Below, piece after piece: positions 36,066-47,435 of a stretch of DNA of 64,000 bases; position 1 is the stretch's first letter; each line of letters begins with the position of its first letter. Source of the DNA: Cryptomeria japonica (taxonomy: Eukaryota > Streptophyta > Pinopsida > Cupressales > Cupressaceae). Both the position numbers and the translations under genes were made by a program. Below the pieces are notes generated by a model. The model saw only the letters and a list, made by a program, of their open reading frames with translations, ran no database searches and was not told the origin of the DNA. Where the stretch lies: assembly GCF_030272615.1 (NCBI RefSeq), contig NC_081410.1:229312915-229376914 (forward strand), in the 5' to 3' direction.

Positions 36066-37440
36066 ATGTTCAAAAATCCACTTCCATCACAAGATCAAAG
36101 GGGTCCTTCCACTTCTAGGAGAGGCATTGATACCATGGATTATACGCAGGCTGCATATAATTACACTGTAAATCACCTGTATGATGCTAGTGAACAAATT
36201 GCAACTATAACCATCAAGAATCCCAACTCCAATTGCAATGTTGTTACACATCGTGGCAAGGTTACCATAAAGGCAGCTCCACAAGGCACCACCTCCCTAC
36301 CAAAGCAGTACAATCTTGTGGAACAGTTAGATAAAACAACCGCGCTTATATCCATTTTAGAGCTATTGTGCCTATCACCATCTCATAAAACAATCTTGGA
36401 TCAAGCTCTCCAAGAGGCGTCAGTCCTTGCAAACCTGAATATAGACCAATTTCAAGCCATGGTTGGAATTCTAAAGTCATCACCTTGTCTCACTTTTTTC
36501 GAAAGTGACAACTCTTCCTTCCAGCAACCTCATAACGCTTCGCTACACATTGAAGGCTTTATCAACCAACACAGGATCAAGTGAGTCTTGATCGATAATG
36601 GAGCAGGCCTGCATATTTTTACACTATAGTTGGTCACAACATTGGGATATGCAATAGAATTAGTGGATCCTCGCAAGAAGATCACAATCAAAGCCTATGA
36701 CGATGCAGAGTGTTCCTCCAAAGGAGCTGTGGTACTACCAATCCAAGTGGGCCCTGTGGTAAAGCACATCATCTGTCAGGTTTTGGACCTTCCTCTGCCA
36801 TACAATCTATTATTAGGAAGACCTTAGATACATGCCATGCAAGCCATTCCATCTACCTACCATCAATGTATCAAGTTCCCACATAATGGTGTAGAGATCA
36901 CAATCCTGGGAGATGCAAATCCCTTTGCATATTGTCATAATATCAACCATCAACCAGAGATTACCATTCCTAATAATAGAGAAGCCATTTCCTCCACATT
37001 ATATATAAGTCCCACCTCTCTTACCAGTTCGAACACCACTATACCCAAGCAAGAAAAGCTTAAGATGAAAATAGAAGATGAAGGTCCTGGGGAATAAAAC
37101 TTAAGTCAACTCTTTTGTGTGGGACAAATGCCCACTTCTCCTAGAACACATGGTAAACCACAACAGTTACTCCAGCCACCACTGATCATGCCAACATGTG
37201 CTCTGACACCTTTCATCCTTGGAAAGAGTCAAGAAGAAGAAACCCAAGATGAGGACTTAGCAGAATGGATCTATAAAGATCCCATCACCACTGATATACC
37301 GCAAGCTACGCTTCCTACGGATCAATATGGCAAAGGCCTCCTCATTATATAAAGAATGGGGTATGATGGTCAGAGTGCTTTGGGATATTGCAAACAAGGA
37401 TGACATGAACCTCTGCTGCCAGAATTAAAGCCCAAAGGTA
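36066..37440 (+). pseudogene. Tat-1 aspartic protease and G-patch segment
   Basis: The protease core VLIDNGAGLHI (near 36585) carries the catalytic Asp with Asn in place of the usual Ser/Thr or Gly. The flap-side block LPLPYNLLLGRP lies near 36790-36827, followed by AIPSTYHQCIKFP. A G-patch-like motif (YGKGLLII, stop, RMGYDGQSALGY) spans about 37328-37392. The same motif in Tat-2 reads YGHGYKMIQRMGYSDTSPLG. The protease would cleave the polyprotein; the G-patch is presumed to bind nucleic acid or assist the protease. Six stops lie between 36582 and 37401. Confidence 0.75.
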
Positions 37441-38189
37441 ATACAGGCCTAGGATTTGAAAAGGAGATCTTTCCTAAGCTTAGATTCAAAGGAAAACCCA
37501 ACAAACCACTATATCAGCCTATTGCAAAGAGGACACCTTTCATTATCAAAGAAGCATCAAACACCATCGCAACTGCCCCACTAAGGCTCAAAATCCCAAC
37601 ACAACCATATACAATGCCAATCATCCCACCAAGTGAACCAGTAATCCCATCAGCAACAACAATAACATCAATAACACCATTAACAACAACAATTGTGTCA
37701 GAACCCGCAACAACATCTACAAAACCAACAGTTCCAGCAGAAGCAACTGAGTCAACACTACCAATACTCCCCATATCGGATTCATTGATCCCCATCATCC
37801 TTCCTCCAACACCAATCATTTCATCTTCAAAGGTACATCAACCGATCACACCTACAGTGTTTAACTCAAAGGACATCCCAGTATGGTATAGTAATCGGAT
37901 GCTGGAAAGTGATTCAGAGACTGACTCACATGAATGGGAATTTGATTCCATCCAACTTAATACTTTAGATGAGGAAGATACATCACTACCTCCACTACAC
38001 AAAGACATCCCTGTTTACGGAGAAGCATAGATAAAGACTTCTTGGGTTCCTGAGCTGAAAACATCTTCCACAGACCCTACGTCTCATCCAACACCTGATT
38101 TTGATAGGGAGAGTACCTTCAATGACCTTCACCACACTGTCTTAACCCTCACTGATACATCTAACGAACTTAACCTAATCGATGAAGTA

Positions 38190-39600
38190 ATGCCCATTAT
38201 CCATCCTGAACTCATCGAATGGAACCAACCAAATCCCCCATGTCTTGACATCTTCCAAAATGATGAGGCCATCATTGACTTTTTGGAATTAAGGGATAAC
38301 CTACCAAGCGGGGATCACAAAGCTGGATTCGCCATAGAACTAAATAGCGCAGCATACTTTGGGGTGGATGCCAAACCTTTCAACTGCAAAAATATAACAA
38401 TAAAACATGGATCTTCTAGTGAAAACCACACCGTGGCACTGTTTGATTCAACAAAAGTAAAAAGAAAGAGTGTATCCAACGGTGAAAAACTCTCTAAGGC
38501 ACCTGAGGATGAAGGGTTTGACATTCTCCCTGCTAGTACACAACATGAACGATCAACGATTCTCATCAAGGAAACCAAAGAATACAATGTGGGGACTCCT
38601 GAAAATCCTCACCACATATATCTGGCATCTCTTCTCACTCCAGAGGAACAACCTAAATTTATAGAGTTCTTTCAAAAGTGTCAGATCAACTTTGCATGGT
38701 CATATGCAGACATGCCTGGGCTTGATCCTGATTTAGTCATGCATCACCTCACCGTAGCAAAAGGAGCCAAACCTGTCAAGCAGAAGCTTTGTAAGATGCA
38801 TCCTCAGATTGCAGTGCTAGTCAAAACAGAACTCAAGAAACTCCTAGATGTTGGTTTCATTAGACCAATTGATTATGCAGATTGGATCTCCAACATTGTG
38901 GCTGTCGGCAAACCAAAAGGGGGCATCCGCATTTGTACCGACTTCAGAGATCTGAATAAGGCATGTCCTAAGGATGACTTCCCCCTACCAAATATCGACA
39001 TCATAGTAGACCTAACAGCAGGACATGCCATGCTTTCACTCATTGATGGCTTTTTAGGATATAATCAAATAAAGATCGCACCAGAGGACCAACATAAGAC
39101 AACCTTCACATGTCCATGGGGCACATATTGCTGGAATGTAATGCCTTTCGGCCTCAAGAATGCAGGAGCAACCTATCAATGAGTAATGACCACCATCTTC
39201 CATGACATGATGCATACTATGATGGAAGATTATGTTGATGACTTACTAGCGAAATCACTCACTAGAGAAGGTCATCTCAACATATTAGGTAAAATATTTG
39301 ATAGACTGGAACAATACCATGTTCAACTCAACCCAGAGAAATGTGTCTTTGGAGTAACCTCTGGGAAGCTTCTAGGATACATTGTCTCAAGCAAAGGTAT
39401 TGAGGTCAACCTAGCAAAGGTAAAAGCAATCATGGAGATGCCACCACCAAAGAACATTAGTGAGCTAAGGACATTGCAAGGACGGCTACAATCCATCCGA
39501 AGATTCATTGCACAACTGGCAGATAAGTGTCATCCTCTTACACACCTATTACATAAGAACATCCGCTTTCAGTGGGATGCCAGATGCCAGCAAGCATTCT
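38190..39600 (+). pseudogene. Tat-1 reverse transcriptase segment
   Basis: After a Thr/Pro-rich linker (37560-37860) the frame enters RT: WSYADMPGLDPDLVMHHL, RICTDFRDLNKACPKDDFPL, SLIDGFLGYNQIKI, PFGLKNAGATYQ, then EDYVDDLLAKS with the catalytic YVDD at 39231-39242, and LGYIVSSKGIEV. All three catalytic Asp residues are present. Stops at 39180 (within the conserved TYQ-V motif; Tat-2 has Arg there) and 39600 break it. It would copy element RNA into DNA. Confidence 0.88.
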
Positions 39601-40749
39601 AAAAGCTTAAAGACTATCTCATGAATACACCATTGCTGATCCCACTAGATCCAAGTAGACTGTTATTACTCTATATCTCAGCAATAAGTACAACATTGGG
39701 TGTACTACTAGCACAACATAATGTCAAAGGGAAAGAATGTGCTGTTTACTACATCTCTCGCACACTGGTTGGCTATGAACTCAATTACACCCCTATTGAG
39801 CGAGCTTGCCTAGCAGTAATCTTGGTAGCCACTAAACTGAGGCACTATCTATTAACACACAAGGTACAACTCATTGCAAAGATTTATCCACTAAAGTATT
39901 TACTCAGAAAAGTAGCATTGACAGGCCGCTTGGCCAAATGGGTGATGATTCTAAGTGAATTTGACATCGAGTATGTAGACCGTAAAGCTTTCAAAGGTCC
40001 AGTTATTGCAGATTAGTTGGCCGATGCACCACTCATAGGTGATCATCCTCTCATTTCCAATTTTCTAGATGAAGAGATATTCATGATCACAACAACACAA
40101 CCATGGAAACTATACTTTGATGGTTCATACACTAGGCATGGCTCGGGGGCAAGCATTCTGTTTATCACACCTCAAGGTGACAGCATCCCGAAGTCTTACA
40201 GGCTCACATTTCCATGCACTAACAACATAGCAGAGTATGAGGCCTTGATAACAGGACTCAGGCTAGCCATACAATGGAAATTACAAGAACTACAAGTATA
40301 TGGCGACTCACAACTGGTCATTCGACAAGCAACAGATGAATATCAGACCAAGGATGATGAACTCATGCCGTATAAGAAAATGGTGGACAATCTAAAGGCA
40401 TCATTTACTACAATTACCTTTGAGCAGATACCAAGAGATCAGAATCAAGCTGCTGATGCTATGGCTACCATCGCATCTCTCCTAGATCTTCCACAACATT
40501 CAACATGCTACGAGTTCTTGGTAGAACAGCTTTGGATCCCCGCTTATGATATCCCTGAATCTGAGATGATATGTCACCTTGTCGGTTCTGAATCCCCATG
40601 GTATGGTGAATTCTACACCTATCTCTGCGATCACACCCTTCCTCCCAACCAATCAAATAACCAATGTAAAACCTTCATTCGCCAAACTGCTCGATATACC
40701 ATTATTGCCGAAACCCTATACCCACGCAGTCTTGATGGTACTCTCCTTT
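39601..40749 (+). pseudogene. Tat-1 double RNase H (gypsy-type, then archaeal-type)
   Basis: The first RNase H (39621-40013) has LLLYISAISTTLGVLLAQ, where the usual catalytic TDAS is degenerate, as in Tat elements generally, and CAVYYISRTL. The second (about 40107-40480) has an intact acidic set: LYFDGSYTRHGSGA, AEYEALITGL, VYGDSQLVI and NQAADAMA. The second domain is thought to take over RNA removal during reverse transcription. Stops lie at 40014 and 40749. Confidence 0.88.
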
Positions 40750-41855
40750 GATGTCTGGAACAAGATGAGATAACAAAGGCCTTGGAAGAGGTACATGAAG
40801 GAATTTGTGGAAACCATGCAAGTGGTCTATCACTAGCCAAGAAACTCTTGCGCAATGGATACTATTGGCCATCTATGGAAAAAGACTCATATTACTTTGT
40901 CAGAAAGTGCAAGAAATGCCAAGTTCATGGCGACCTGATACATGCACCGGCACAAGAATTGCAACCCATCACAACACCATGGCCTTTTTGTCAATGGGGT
41001 CTTGACCTTGTGGGTAAAATCCATCCATCTTCATCCAATGGCCATAAATTCATTATTACCGCCACTGAATACTTCACAAACTGGATCAAAGCTGTTCCAC
41101 TTACCCAAGTCACCGGCAAGCAGATCGCCTCATTCATCCTCAATTACATCATCTGCTGGCATGGTGTACCCATGTCCATCATCACAGATAATGGTCTTCC
41201 TTTCAAAAATCAAGATGTCCATGAACTTTGTGAGAAATTTCACATCCAACACCGCTTTTCCACTCCCTATTACCCACAAGGCAATGGTCAGGCCGAAGCA
41301 TCGAATAAAAACATATTGAGGATCCTAAAGAAGACAGTCAATGATGCCGGCTGTGATTGGCACGTTCAATTGAATCCAGCACTATGGGCATATCAAACTA
41401 GCATTCGAACCCCTATAGGCGCAACTCCCTACTCATTGGTCTATGGTGCGGAAGCTATTTTACCTATTGAGGTAGAGATCCCATCACTATGGGTTTCCTT
41501 GCACAATCTCATCGATGATGAAGCATACAGAGTATCCCATCTTTAGGACTTAGAGCTACTTGATGAGAAGCGACAAGCTACATACAACCACCTTAAAGCC
41601 TATCAACAACACATGAGCCGAAGCTACAATCATCGAGTTAAGCCTCGTATGTTCGAGGTGGGTGATCTTGTTCTTCGAGAAAATCCTCGTAACCAACCAA
41701 ACAAAGAATATCAAGGAAAGTTTGAATCAAATTGGTTGGGCCCGTATGTTGTCACTGCTGTATTTGGGTCCAAGGCATATTAGTTGGCTACTTCAGAAGG
41801 AGAACCACTAGCAGATCCGATCAACAACATGCACCTCAAACGGTTTTACACATAA
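40750..41855 (+). pseudogene. Tat-1 integrase segment
   Basis: A zinc-binding His/His/Cys/Cys set starts at HEGICGNH (40794) and ends CKKC (near 40908). The catalytic core has D at 41004 (WGLDLVG), D at 41187 (ITDNGLPF) and E at 41295 (GNGQAEASN), with 35 residues between the last two. The C-terminal part contains VGDLVLRENPR and WLGPYVV. No chromodomain is seen. Stops at 41544 and 41781 fall late, so the core itself (40782-41543) is open for 254 codons. Confidence 0.9.
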
Positions 41856-44500
41856 GTTGCATAGAGCATCAGGCTCCCATATATACTGACAAAAATACCA
41901 AAAACATCCAAATAAATGACCTGAATAAAATACAAAAATATCAAAAAAAAAAAAAAGAGTAAAGAAGAATCATGCATCCAAACAGTGAACAACCACTCCG
42001 GTGGCACCTTGGGTAAGTGCGATTGTGAAAACCTGGCAAATAGGCACCACTCGTAAAGGCTATGGCTCCATTGTATTTCAAACTTGTTGCAATCACATCT
42101 ACTTCATACATACATGCATCCATCCATCAACCATGGCTTGTTATAAATCTACAAATCCAAGAAAGTACTGCATGCATCCTGCATCCCACTTTTTTTATAG
42201 TCATGCCTAAACTGGGGGCAATTCCCTTAACCTATTGATGGAGTTGGATTCTACATTGTCTTATGATTCATTCAAAGTTCTTCATTCAAAACTATCTCAC
42301 AAAATCCAAAAACATTCAAAACAATTCAAAAATCCAAAAACATTCAAAACAATTCAAAATCCAAAAAAATTCAAAACAATGCAAAATCCAAAAAACATCA
42401 AAAAACATCAAAAATCACACAAAAACATGGCAACACATTGTACATACTCATCCAAGCAAATACCAAACCAACATTGAAAAATCCTCGCACGATGATCACT
42501 TCTCAAATTGACCAAAACAGTCGACATCAACAATCAAACTGTCTTTAACAAGGATGCATCCTTCCTTACCAAAACAAAGACAAAATGACATTTTCTTTGA
42601 CAAGAAAATTGTGTTAAGCTATCAAATACTTGGTAGATTTGTGAAGTAATTCATTCGTTTATATGTATCAGCTTCTTACCGCATTGTTTTTGTGTTGTCT
42701 GCGCATTATTCTGATGAAGTTCCGGGGCATGTACTAATGGTGTCTACGTGGGAAGTTCACTAAGCTACGTGATCATAGGCAAAAATACAGTCATAGATCA
42801 CTACGGCTTGCTGACTACAGCGTATACCTCAACCATATGAGCATGAACCATTACCAAGGATCCATATTCTTTATTCTTTATGTATATACTATTTGTTTGC
42901 ACGAACAATGCTCCTTCTTTGGTTCCTCCTCATCCAATTTGGATAAAGGTTTTATCTCTTATTACGATATGCACTTGTCTCAGGATATGATCAGCCTAAG
43001 ATCAAGGAGGATGATCCAAGTCATGCATGAACGGAGATGATCCTTCTCTGTTCCGCAAGCAATACTCTGGTTGACTTGACCCTTATATCAAGTCGTTTGT
43101 ATTAACTTGCTATATAAAATCCATGAAAGAAATACTCAGGTCATCTTGAATCATTATGTCAAGATGCTTGTATTCTCTTCCAACATTTTAAAGCTCAATG
43201 ATGAAAATAGAGCACTATCGATTGTCATTTCATCTCATCTATTTATATATTGCATTCCATTTCATATCACCCATCCATTCACTCATTCATATGTATCATT
43301 TATATGCAAATATGAACAAGGTTCATATGAACAGTTATGTGAACATTAAGCTGGTCTTGGATACAATTACGACCGAGTACTTTGATACATCATCAATGCA
43401 TCATGCAAAGTCTCAAAAACCTTGCCTTCCTCAGGATCATATCATCATTACATTTAGTTGCATTTTGCATTAAGTACATTCATGACATTTTAATTAAATT
43501 GCATATAGTTCATTTAGTTTATTGACATTAGTCTTCATTAATCATTTGCATCATTGCATAATCATAAATAATTAGATTCATTCATGGGATAAAATTGTCC
43601 TTGATTGTATTAAACCATTTACTATGCATTCATTTAGTGTCAGTTATCCATTATCATTTCATTATCCTTTATCATTTATCATTGCATACATTCATTTATC
43701 TATTCATTAGTTAAAAGGTGCATTCATTCATCCATTATTAAGTATCTTATTATGCTTATTTTTGGGATTCATTTACATTGCATTCATTATCGCTTTTTAA
43801 TTGCATTAAGGTGCAGTTATTAAAACCATAAGTTTTAGTATCATAACATTATCATTTTTTACTTAATCATATTGAGGCATTTAAAATCATAAAACCATTT
43901 GTCTCCACAGATTGGTTCATACCATTTTATATATCCATGATACATATGCATTCATTTAGGTATCATCATATAAACATTTGTACTTTACATTTTGTTTATC
44001 CATATTGCATTCATTTAAAAACATCTAGATGCATATTCATACATAAATCATTCATTCATTGCATTAACATCATTACATATCATTATCTCATCATTATATC
44101 AAAATAGGAAACACCAAAATCCTGTTCATAACTCATCATAAGCATACATTATCATCATGGCATTACATACATAAAGATCACATCAAATCAAACATGCACA
44201 CATGTATAAAATTGCATTCATATATCAATATTGAACATCATAAAATCATCATAAAAACATGCATATAGGAATCATCTCATAAATGCATAACATATACACG
44301 TATCCATCTAAGCAATAAAAATCATACAATCACCATCCTGCATAGCATCCATACATATCAAATGCATATCATCAAAACATGGGATCTCCTCATATATATC
44401 ATCTCATGTATCCGAGTACAATGAAGTCTACAAAATCGGCTACCAAGAGCCATCCAAGATACAGTCCAAAAATAAAATACATGTATTCAAAAATGCTCTC
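41856..44500 (+). other. Tat-1 region between pol and antisense gene, non-coding
   Basis: It has an A run at 41942-41954, a low-complexity CAAAACAATTCAAAAATCC-type stretch at 42296-42420, and a long CATT-rich stretch at about 43480-44300. I trust no ORF; the small frames at 42837-43473 lack motifs. Confidence 0.6.
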
Positions 44501-46480
44501 TCAGATGCCACTCTGACCAAATGCTGTACCACCATCACCACCTGCTCCCCCACTAGTCCCTGCACCATCTGATCTATCTCTCCGTGGAGGCCCCATCAAT
44601 CCCCCACTAGCTCCTACACCCCTTGATCTGTCTCTCCGTAGAGGACCCATCACTCCCTCACTGCTCTGCATCCTCTGTGACCGCTCTGACCTAGTCTGTT
44701 GCATCTGTGTATAGCTTAGTGCTTGCTGACTAGCGGGCACCACCTGCTCATATAGTCCCTGCCAATACTCTATCTCAGCTTGTGCACACCCAAACTGTCT
44801 CATCACCTCCCTAGTAGGACCCTGTTCTCCTACTCCAACCCGAACTCTCTCCTGTAGCTCCACTAACCTCTCCACTGCACTGTCCCTCTCTTGCAACACT
44901 ATAGTCAGCTCTGACTCCCATGCAAATAACTGCACATCCCTAGCTACCACCTCCACCTCCAAAACCTCCACCCATGCCTCAGATGCCTCAAGTCAAGACT
45001 GCGAATGTACTATCAATCACTCCCACACATCTCTGCCAGATCCCTCTCTTGTCTCCATAGCCGCCTCACTGGTATGCCCCTCTACAGTGGCTGCCTCCCC
45101 TCTCTCCATTGGTATCTCCCTCTCCATCCCTCTCCCACCCAATCTCACTCCTCCCTGCATCAATGGTCCCTGCGATATCCGCAGTGGCAATCTGCCTCTC
45201 CCTCTTCGTTGAATTCGACTCCTCCACCACCACCTCCTCCACCACCTCCTCCTCCGTCTCCACCATCTCCTCTCCCTCCTCCACCTGCCCTCCTCCATCT
45301 CCCTCCCCTCTCATCCTCAAAATCGAGCACTGACTCTGCCGGATCAGATATGCATAGAATCAGATGAGCCGCCACGTACTGCATGTACTCATCCGATACC
45401 CCTACATCCATGACCCTCAGTCGTATATCCCAAGGTCTCACCTGCAGCATCCGAAACTCTACCAGTGCCTGGTCATATGACAACACTGGCCCCCATGCAT
45501 ATCTCTCTCATATCACCCACGCATACTCCCCTGATCCACTAGGTAACCCCTGTCGCTACCCAAACTATCTCAGGACTCTCCAGGGCACCTGTCTCTCTAC
45601 ATGGTACGAGGTCCTCCCAATGAGGAATCGAGTCATGAACACATAGGGCAATGCATCCGCATCATCATCCCAGGGCTTGCACTCCAGGTAAGGTCTCCAT
45701 ATAAGTGCATCCAAATCATCTAATGCCCACCGCCACCACTCTAACTTTCTTAGGTGGGGCTGACTCATCATACCGCTATACATAAACATATACAACTGAT
45801 CCACTACGCGGAACCTAAGACTCACTGGTCAAGTCATTGGTAGGTGCTCCCACGCCTAGATATGTAGTAGCGTCACTCCCACTGCTAAGGAGCCCCTCCC
45901 ACGGTATACCATCTTATGTAGCTCCTGATAAAGGTGTGCTAGCACGCATGGTCCCTAGGCAAATCGGGTCCCCTCTGTGATCATCTGCTCTATCACCTGT
46001 CCCCATCCAATGGTAGACCATGAGAGCGCCTATCAGGACACAACAGTCCTCCCGCAATGCTGGATATGACTACTGGTAAAGGCTCATATAAAGTCACAAT
46101 CTCATCCCAAGCAATGGAGCCATCATAAAAAAAACATCCTTATCGAAGAACCTCTGTATTGCTAGAGTCCGCTAGGATCTTTCATATGTCACCAGCACGC
46201 CCCGAATTGGAATACGTAGGATGCGCCATACATCCTCCAAGGTCACTGTCATCTCCCCCTATGCAAGGTGAAAGGTGCACGTCTCGTTGTGCCACTGCTC
46301 TGTTAACACCGTAATCAATCCATGATTCATCTGAATCACGGGCATGTGCATCGCATCATACAAACCCGTAGCTGCAATGCAATCGATCTCGGCCTCTGTC
46401 AGCCGATCCCGCAACCCCTGTATCGTCGGATGTCCCTCACATAACTGCACCACGTGTAGATCCTCCTACACACGGACATC
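44501..46480 (-). pseudogene. Antisense plant mobile domain (PMD) gene inside Tat-1
   Basis: On the strand opposite gag-pol, broken frames together resemble PMD proteins (the family of MAIN/MAIL1, also found in MULE and gypsy elements). 46453-46160: IDCIAATGLYDAM, EQWHNETCTFHLA, stop, GEMTVTLEDVWRILRIPI in the same frame. 45825-45565: WWRWALDDLDALIW, FLIGRTSYHVERQVPWRVLR, then FG after a stop. 45486-45160: LVEFRMLQVRPWDIR. Next comes a Gly-rich tract (45215-45260), then a coiled-coil-like tail ending at 44501 with GTSGGAGGDGG. At least two frameshifts and several stops. The true start may lie further upstream, possibly in another exon. Confidence 0.75.
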
Positions 46481-46739
46481 AATCACTCATCAGTTATTTT
46501 GTTTTCAAACTTTCTTAAGTTTAAACCTAAGAATATCAACAAATACTTTAATCAAGTATCTTTGGGTCTCAACAGGTAAGCAATCATGGCACACCTAGAC
46601 TTCAACAGACATTTTCTACTAATGACCTAAGTCTTACCAGGCTGCTATGGTTCAAAACAACTCCCACTTTGCCTCCCTATCCATCCACCTTTGGCATCAG
46701 GAGATTTTCACACAAACTGGGACATTCCTTGCAAACAAA

Positions 46740-47044
46740 AGTGCTATTTTGCACACAAAAGCGCTACTTATCTACCATAGCGCTAAACCCCTAACAACAA
46801 TGCTTAAACAGATATCCAAAAGCGTTAAAAATACAAAAGCGCTACAACAACACGATAATAGCGCTACTTAAACACAAAAGCACTCAATTAAGCACTCAAT
46901 AGTGTTCATACATCACAAGCGCCTAAACTAGCCTGCAATAGCGCTAAAAATTGCAAAAGCGCTCAAACAACACCTCAATAGCGCCATTGCGGCACAATAG
47001 CGCTAGTTAATTGGACAATAGCGCCAAAACATAGTTTTAGCGCT
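46740..47044 (-). repeat. Second AGCGCT array, upstream of the antisense PMD gene
   Basis: Cores start at 46740, 46760, 46779, 46821, 46838, 46860, 46879, 46891, 46901, 46919, 46940, 46958, 46980, 46999, 47020 and 47039. Eight are exact AGCGCT and the rest differ by one or two bases. Most steps are 17-22 bp. The flanks CAAT and CAAA precede the core on the plus strand, so read on the minus strand the unit is AGCGCTATTG or AGCGCTTTTG, as in the 5' leader array. Confidence 0.85.
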
Positions 47045-47285
47045 ATTGTTCTGACTCAACTTGGACTCAGCCAAAAGCGTATAAAAAATGCATAAAAATT
47101 AAAATTTCAAATTTGCGTACCGCTGGTTTGTAGTCGTCTAGCCGCTAGAACCGACGGACTTGCTCAAAATGGTGCTCTGCAACTGGTACCGACATCTTGA
47201 CTGCTGCTCGCTCCTCTCAAAAGTCAATCTCAAAGCTCTGGTTTTACACTGGTCGCGGTAACAAATGATCTTGTTTTCACCCCTT

Positions 47286-47300
47286 TCTCCATATTTAAAC
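47286..47300 (-). promoter_or_regulatory. Possible TATA-like box for the antisense gene
   Basis: On the minus strand GGGTTTAAATATGG lies upstream of the AGCGCT array and PMD frames. Position and composition fit a promoter, but AT-rich words are common here. Confidence 0.3.
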
Positions 47301-47435
47301 CCTTCGCAGTCACCATAACTTTTTCCCGCTCACTGTCGTGGTCTCCGTAACCTTCCCGAGCCTCCCATTTCTCCATTTTACCCCCGATTTTTTCTATTTT
47401 CACCCGCGTTGCTAACTTCTTCTTTTCTACCACCC

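Larger units (their letters stand above)
34542..41855 (+). pseudogene. Tat-1 gag-pol polyprotein, one frame with 19 stops
   Basis: From the ATG at 34542 (MAHTRSHSRQ) to TAA at 41853 every recognisable domain lies in one frame, 2,438 codons, with no frameshift. In-frame stops fall at 34572, 34830, 34887, 35409, 35976, 36009, 36582, 36627, 36825, 37095, 37350, 37401, 38028, 39180, 39600, 40014, 40749, 41544 and 41781. Domain order: gag, aspartic protease, G-patch, RT, RNase H, archaeal-type RNase H, integrase. An in-frame ATG at 34389 is an alternative start. Segments are described separately. The copy is dead, but its catalytic motifs are largely intact. Confidence 0.9.

Noticed and set aside
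45005-45367. Pro-rich 120-codon plus-strand frame
   Set aside because: It is the complement of the Gly-rich linker of the antisense PMD gene.
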